DNA of 8,767 bases. Origin: Muribaculaceae bacterium. Lineage in GTDB: Bacteria; Bacteroidota; Bacteroidia; Bacteroidales; Muribaculaceae. Below, piece by piece: positions 5,440 to 8,767 of the stretch. Within the stretch, counting starts at the first letter, position 1, and every line of letters begins with the position of its first letter. The stretch is from NCBI GenBank assembly GCA_029056365.1, contig JAIDBM010000365.1, positions 1 through 8,767 on the forward strand. Direction: 5' to 3'. The position numbers and the translations under genes are program-made. The notes under the pieces are model-generated. The model searched no databases. It was given only the letters and a program-made list of their open reading frames with translations, and was not told the DNA's origin.

Positions 5440-7173
5440 TTATTCTTGGTTATCTGCCTCCGGCGTATTATGAAACTCCTTGCTTGAAGCAAGTCGCCGG
5501 AACTCCGACGGACTTAGTCCGGTCAGTTTTTTGAAAGTCTTGGAGAACGTGCTTCTGGACTTGAATCCTAATTCGTGTACTATCGCCTCCATGGTGAGGT
5601 GGCTATAGTTGTCAAAATCCAGAAAGCGTTTCTTGGCCACGCCGATGCGACACTCGTTAAGGAGCAATGTGAACGATTTGCCGAAGTCCTCATTCAGAAC
5701 CCGCGAAACGTATTTTTGGTTGGAACCGCAGAAGTCGGCTAAATCATTGAGCGAGAACCCCTCGCGGCAGAACACAGACTCATCGGACAAGGCTTCCTTG
5801 ATTTTCGCCATTATTACATTTCTGGTCTCATCAGCCATAGGAGACGCAGCGTGCTTTTCAGGTGCAGATGGATCTCCTTTTACACATAGGTCTTGTTTCA
5901 TCAGCTTGATATTTTTCTCAAACAATGATTTGTTTTTACTCTTAAGGCGGATGTACTGAATGAAAAGTAATACAAGAAATACTGTAAGGACCAAGGCTGA
6001 GACCGATACCAGCGTCAAGGAGCGTGTTTTCATTCTTTCCTCCATTCGGAGTGCATTTATGTTCTTCTCAAACCGGTTGGCCTCATGCATAAGCTCCAGA
6101 TTATGGATATGGCCGAACTCTCTGACATTGAAAATAGAGTCCTGCAACTGCAGATGTATGTAGTGGTATCTTTCGGCGGAGTCATTTCGGCCGATGGCGG
6201 CATACATTTCGCTAAGGTCTTTGTATCCTCTGATAAGTAATTCAGGATACTTATGCCGTTGGGCTATATCCACTGCTTTGCGTATATAATACTCCGCTGA
6301 ATCAGCGTTGCCGGTCTTGATGAAATTGCGGCTGAGCGCAATATAGATGGCATAACGGTTTCGCTCAGGCTGAAAGCCGTTGGCAGACATTGGTATAGCC
6401 TTCCTGAGTTCTTCAATTGTTTTCTGAGTATTCCCATTGATGCTGTGTCGTTTCGCCGCAGTCAAATGGTTGGCAAGCCGCCACAAGTCGTTGTCGGGTG
6501 TTTCAGGTGTTTTGTTGCGGTAGGAATCTATGATAAGCAATATTGAGTCGCGCGGAACTAAGAGTGTGTCGATATCGGCCGATAGAATATTAAGCACGGC
6601 TGCAGATGCCATGTATCCGTTGCCTGAATTTAGCGAAGCTTCAAATACATCACGAAGGCAGCGATAAGCTCTGTTGCGGTCTCCGAAGTAAAGATATATG
6701 GCCGCAAGATTCATATGCCCGGGCGAATCAGGCGTGTCCTCAAGTTCCGAGGCCGTCAGAAAGTTGGAGTACGCCGCTGCATAGTTGGCGTTGTTGAAAT
6801 TAAGAACACCGAGACTAAGTCTCGCATGAATGGCATATTGCCGGTCGGAAATATCCTCTGAACCTTCATGACGTTTGGCGAGAATTGTGAAAATCATAAT
6901 GGCACTGTCTGTGCGATTTCGCTTCATGTAGTCCGTTCCGATGCTTTGAAGCCTACTGCTCTCAACCCCTCGGTACCGATTGTACAAGGCATCGACATCG
7001 GCATTTGCCGACATTGTCTGTGTTCCGGCACATAGCAGTAATGTTGTTACTATAAGTAAATGCAACAATTCCAATGAAACAAGGGAATATGCCCCATCCA
7101 AAGCTGTTTTATGTGCAAAACTGGTGTCAATTCTTGAATTGACACCAGTTTTAACTATTTGAGTTCGTAACAT
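5440..7173 (-). CDS. Membrane-spanning TPR sensor with AraC-type DNA-binding domain
   Basis: A 577-residue protein from the ATG at 7171-7173. Residues about 31-50 are hydrophobic (LLHLLIVTTLLLCAG) and act as signal or anchor. About 60-350 is a helical TPR-like array; pairs such as NYAAAYSNFLTASELE, DRNRAYRCLRDVFE and NADSAEYYIRKAVDIA are typical TPR helices. A charged helix (about 352-384) leads into a clear membrane span (about 385-408, TLVSVSALVLTVFLVLLFI). After a linker comes the AraC/HTH_18 domain (about 461-561), with helix-turn-helix one at LNDLADFCGSNQKYVSRVL and two at TMEAIVHELGFKSRSTFSKT, ending GLSPSEFRR. It therefore looks like a one-component regulator with the sensor outside and the DNA reader inside. 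There is no histidine kinase or receiver. The frame is also open from a TTG at 7198-7200, but that codon lies in the promoter. A TTG at 7072-7074 would give a more ordinary signal peptide. The probable target is the divergent gene at 7224. Confidence 0.88.
   Translation of the reverse strand: MLRTQIVKTGVNSRIDTSFAHKTALDGAYSLVSLELLHLLIVTTLLLCAGTQTMSANADVDALYNRYRGVESSRLQSIGTDYMKRNRTDSAIMIFTILAKRHEGSEDISDRQYAIHARLSLGVLNFNNANYAAAYSNFLTASELEDTPDSPGHMNLAAIYLYFGDRNRAYRCLRDVFEASLNSGNGYMASAAVLNILSADIDTLLVPRDSILLIIDSYRNKTPETPDNDLWRLANHLTAAKRHSINGNTQKTIEELRKAIPMSANGFQPERNRYAIYIALSRNFIKTGNADSAEYYIRKAVDIAQRHKYPELLIRGYKDLSEMYAAIGRNDSAERYHYIHLQLQDSIFNVREFGHIHNLELMHEANRFEKNINALRMEERMKTRSLTLVSVSALVLTVFLVLLFIQYIRLKSKNKSLFEKNIKLMKQDLCVKGDPSAPEKHAASPMADETRNVIMAKIKEALSDESVFCREGFSLNDLADFCGSNQKYVSRVLNEDFGKSFTLLLNECRIGVAKKRFLDFDNYSHLTMEAIVHELGFKSRSTFSKTFKKLTGLSPSEFRRLASSKEFHNTPEADNQE
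7117..7152. repeat. Perfect 17-base inverted repeat at the 5' end of the regulator gene
   Basis: Arms AAAACTGGTGTCAATTC (7117-7133) and GAATTGACACCAGTTTT (7136-7152) are perfectly complementary, with only TT between them. The A-rich and T-rich ends give a terminator-like shape on both strands. Reading leftwards it lies about 20 bases into the coding sequence when the ATG at 7173 is used, or entirely in the 5' leader if translation starts at 7074. No gene ends nearby for it to terminate, which favours attenuation or a protein-binding site. Confidence 0.75.
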
Positions 7174-7195
7174 ATAAATCTGGGTTATAACTTTG
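7164..7195 (+). promoter_or_regulatory. Promoter of the choice-of-anchor J gene
   Basis: TAACTTTG (7188-7195) fully matches the -7 consensus TAnnTTTG. Twenty bases upstream, TTCG (7164-7167) has one mismatch to TTTG. Transcription would start near 7200, about 24 bases before the ATG at 7224, with an AT-rich leader and no Shine-Dalgarno sequence. Confidence 0.55.
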
Positions 7196-7205
7196 CGCAA
7201 AGTTA
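7188..7205. repeat. Perfect 18-base palindrome formed by two facing -7 elements
   Basis: TAACTTTGCGCAAAGTTA reads the same on both strands. Each half is a complete -7 element, one per strand, so each promoter's start site falls in or beside the other promoter's -7 box. It may also serve as an operator. Confidence 0.75.
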
Positions 7206-7229
7206 ATCATAATTTTTATTATCATGAAA
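7198..7229 (-). promoter_or_regulatory. Promoter of the TPR-AraC regulator gene
   Basis: On the minus strand TAACTTTG (7198-7205) is a full -7 match. TTTC (7226-7229) stands 20 bases upstream, one mismatch from the -33 TTTG, and overlaps the start of the plus-strand gene. Transcription would begin near 7193, about 20 bases before the ATG at 7173. This rules against the TTG at 7200 as the start codon. Confidence 0.5.
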
Positions 7230-8767
7230 AAATTTTTAAGTATTATGGCTCTTGCAGCAGCAGTCATGCCTGTCACAAGCATGGCTGTTGCACCCCAAAT
7301 GGAAAAAGCCGGGCCGCATTCAGGAGTGCAACTCCAGACCATGTCGCGTCCAAGCCTGGTGAAGTACAGCCCGGCCCGTGTGATAACATCAGCCGGCTTC
7401 CTTTTCGAGAATTTCGAGAGTGTACCCGATGATACGCCTATGCTTCCGGAGGGGTGGACTGCAACCAGCACTCCGGGCCTTTCTTCCGACACCTGGAGTG
7501 CCGGTACCTTAGGCCGCGATGGCGTGCCCATGAACGGAACAAGCGGTTACAAGTACGCCTATATTCTCGGCAACAAGGAAAGCGATGCCGCGCACGACGC
7601 ATGGCTATTCAGTCCCGGACTGCAGATGGAGGCGGGAACAGAGTACAACATAGAGTTTTTCGCGATGATGCCTCCGGTCACTGGTTCAGATAATATGGAA
7701 ATCATGACGGTGCACATCGGGTCGGCTGCGAGTTCTTCTGCCATGACCACTGAACTGGACCATATCGAAAGCGACAATGATTACTGGCGCTACTATTCAT
7801 ACACATTCACCCCGGAGAAAAGCGGCGAATATCACATAGGTTTTCACAGCCTTTCGCCGGCCGCCAGTAACTCGACCGCTATCGACGACCTGAAGATATC
7901 GTCTGGACCCCAGCCGATATTCTCGGCTTCGGCAGAAGTCGACCTTGGTACGACCGATACACTGTCCGGTCTGCTGGAAGGCAAATACCGTATAACCAAC
8001 CACGGGGGTGCACCCCTTGAAGTTTCTCTACGGTCGGTGCCGGATGGCGTGAGTGTGACCGGTTTGCCTGTAACGCTTGACAGTTATGATGACGCCAGCA
8101 TAACGATAACAGCAACTGCCACTGAAGCCGGCGAGTATAGCGGCGTGCTGGAACTTGCCACCAACGACCTTACCTTGCCGGTTGTTACTGTAAGTCTCAT
8201 AGGCACAGTGGAGAATGCGCGTGTCACCGGCTATAGTTTCGAAGACTTTGAAAATGGTGGACCCGAAGGATGGAAGCTAAGTCATGGATCCGCCAATGTG
8301 GCCGCTTATGGAGGCTATAACTCTTCACGGGCCTATTACACCACTACTTACTACGGCAGCGAGGACATAAATCCCGGATGGGGTGGGGTAGGATTCATGA
8401 CCCATTACATAGAGATGGGGACTGAGCCGGAAATCAGTTTCTGGTATCAGATGGCAAATGTAGACTTCAGCGGAAATGTCGTCGGCGCAGCCGAAAGCTC
8501 CAAGGTGGAAGTATATGTGCAGGTGAGCGAGGACGGCGGCAACACATTCGATACTGTCTACACTGTTGAACCCGGCGGTGAACACGAGCATACGGCCACT
8601 CTTGATTTTACAAACATCAAGTTGGCAGTGCCACAATATGCAGGTAAGACATGTAGGGTACGAGTTGTATTCAACCAACCCGGTGGAGGCGCTTTCTTCA
8701 ACCAGGTGAGGGTGTTGGCCGATGATGTGTCGGTAGGTACTAAAAGCAAGGTGGACCTGCAGGCCAC
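7224..8767 (+). CDS. Exported choice-of-anchor J (cleaved-adhesin-like) protein, 3' end outside window
   Basis: The ATG at 7224-7226 opens 514 codons with no stop before the right edge, so this is the N-terminal part of a larger protein. Residues 1-23 are a signal peptide (MKKFLSIMALAAAVMPVTS, cleavage after AVA). Residues about 58-227 form a first choice-of-anchor J / cleaved-adhesin beta-sandwich: FLFENFESVP, PEGWTATST, DAWLFSPGL, then IDDLKIS. About 230-328 is an Ig-like domain of choice-of-anchor D / Hydin type (NHGGAPLEVSL, GEYSGVLELATNDLTLPVV). From about 338 a second anchor-J-like unit begins (SFEDFENGGPEGWKLSHG, FMTHYIEMGTEPEISFWYQ, ending in VRVLADDVSVG). Such proteins are secreted or displayed at the surface and often carry a C-terminal sorting domain or peptidase, neither visible here. 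It is transcribed away from the TPR-AraC regulator and is its likely target. A surface or substrate-binding role is inferred. Confidence 0.85.
   Translation, partial: MKKFLSIMALAAAVMPVTSMAVAPQMEKAGPHSGVQLQTMSRPSLVKYSPARVITSAGFLFENFESVPDDTPMLPEGWTATSTPGLSSDTWSAGTLGRDGVPMNGTSGYKYAYILGNKESDAAHDAWLFSPGLQMEAGTEYNIEFFAMMPPVTGSDNMEIMTVHIGSAASSSAMTTELDHIESDNDYWRYYSYTFTPEKSGEYHIGFHSLSPAASNSTAIDDLKISSGPQPIFSASAEVDLGTTDTLSGLLEGKYRITNHGGAPLEVSLRSVPDGVSVTGLPVTLDSYDDASITITATATEAGEYSGVLELATNDLTLPVVTVSLIGTVENARVTGYSFEDFENGGPEGWKLSHGSANVAAYGGYNSSRAYYTTTYYGSEDINPGWGGVGFMTHYIEMGTEPEISFWYQMANVDFSGNVVGAAESSKVEVYVQVSEDGGNTFDTVYTVEPGGEHEHTATLDFTNIKLAVPQYAGKTCRVRVVFNQPGGGAFFNQVRVLADDVSVGTKSKVDLQA

Noticed and set aside
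7117..7152. Inverted repeat as an ordinary bidirectional terminator
   Set aside because: It has the right shape, but no gene ends towards it on either strand; both neighbouring genes start here.
7198..7200. TTG as the start codon of the TPR-AraC regulator
   Set aside because: It lies within the predicted -7 element, upstream of the expected transcription start, and an ATG is available at 7171-7173.
7193..7432. Plus-strand frame of 79 codons beginning in the promoter palindrome
   Set aside because: It is out of frame with the long exported-protein frame starting at 7224, which carries a signal peptide and recognisable domains.
7151..7531. Minus-strand open frame of 126 codons
   Set aside because: It crosses the divergent promoter region and lies opposite the signal peptide and first domain of the exported protein, which is much better supported.
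1..8767. CRISPR array, tRNA or rRNA genes, insertion sequence ends
   Set aside because: I saw no regularly spaced direct repeats, cloverleaf-forming sequence, rRNA-like stretch or transposase frame.

Overview
The window looks like chromosomal DNA from a member of the Bacteroidales, possibly Muribaculaceae or a relative; the family level is a guess. Three things support this. Good matches to the Bacteroidetes sigma promoter (TTTG, about 20 bases, TAnnTTTG) stand in front of genes. Start codons lack Shine-Dalgarno sequences and have AT-rich leaders. The protein families (golvesin/xanthan-lyase-like amidase, choice-of-anchor J exported protein, TPR-AraC membrane regulator) are typical of the group. 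I see no RNA genes, insertion sequences or CRISPR array.

Layout. Bases 1-5317 read leftwards (minus strand) in two blocks. The left block is a large exported cell-wall-amidase-like protein (115-3078) whose stop overlaps the start of a probable glycosyltransferase running off the left edge. A 211-base gap rich in dyad symmetries (3079-3289) follows. The second block (3290-5317) is a tight three-gene operon: ABC ATPase, six-helix permease and a YtrA-type GntR repressor as last gene. It has a consensus promoter and a candidate operator at its start. A 122-base gap (5318-5439) carries a perfect 12-base palindrome.

The right part is a divergent pair. A membrane-spanning regulator (5440-7173, minus) has a predicted periplasmic TPR region, one internal membrane helix and a cytoplasmic AraC-type DNA-binding domain. 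It faces an exported choice-of-anchor J protein (7224 to beyond the right edge, plus), which has no stop codon in the window. The control region between them is the most unusual part of the window. A perfect 18-base palindrome (7188-7205) contains one consensus -7 element on each strand, so the two promoters would face each other and exclude each other. A perfect 17-base inverted repeat (7117-7152) lies just inside the regulator's 5' end.

How the genes may work together (inference): the TPR-AraC protein may sense an envelope or surface condition and control the adhesin-like gene beside it, and perhaps itself. The GntR-ABC operon looks like a self-regulated exporter responding to envelope stress or a small molecule. 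The amidase-glycosyltransferase pair suggests envelope or surface-polysaccharide work.
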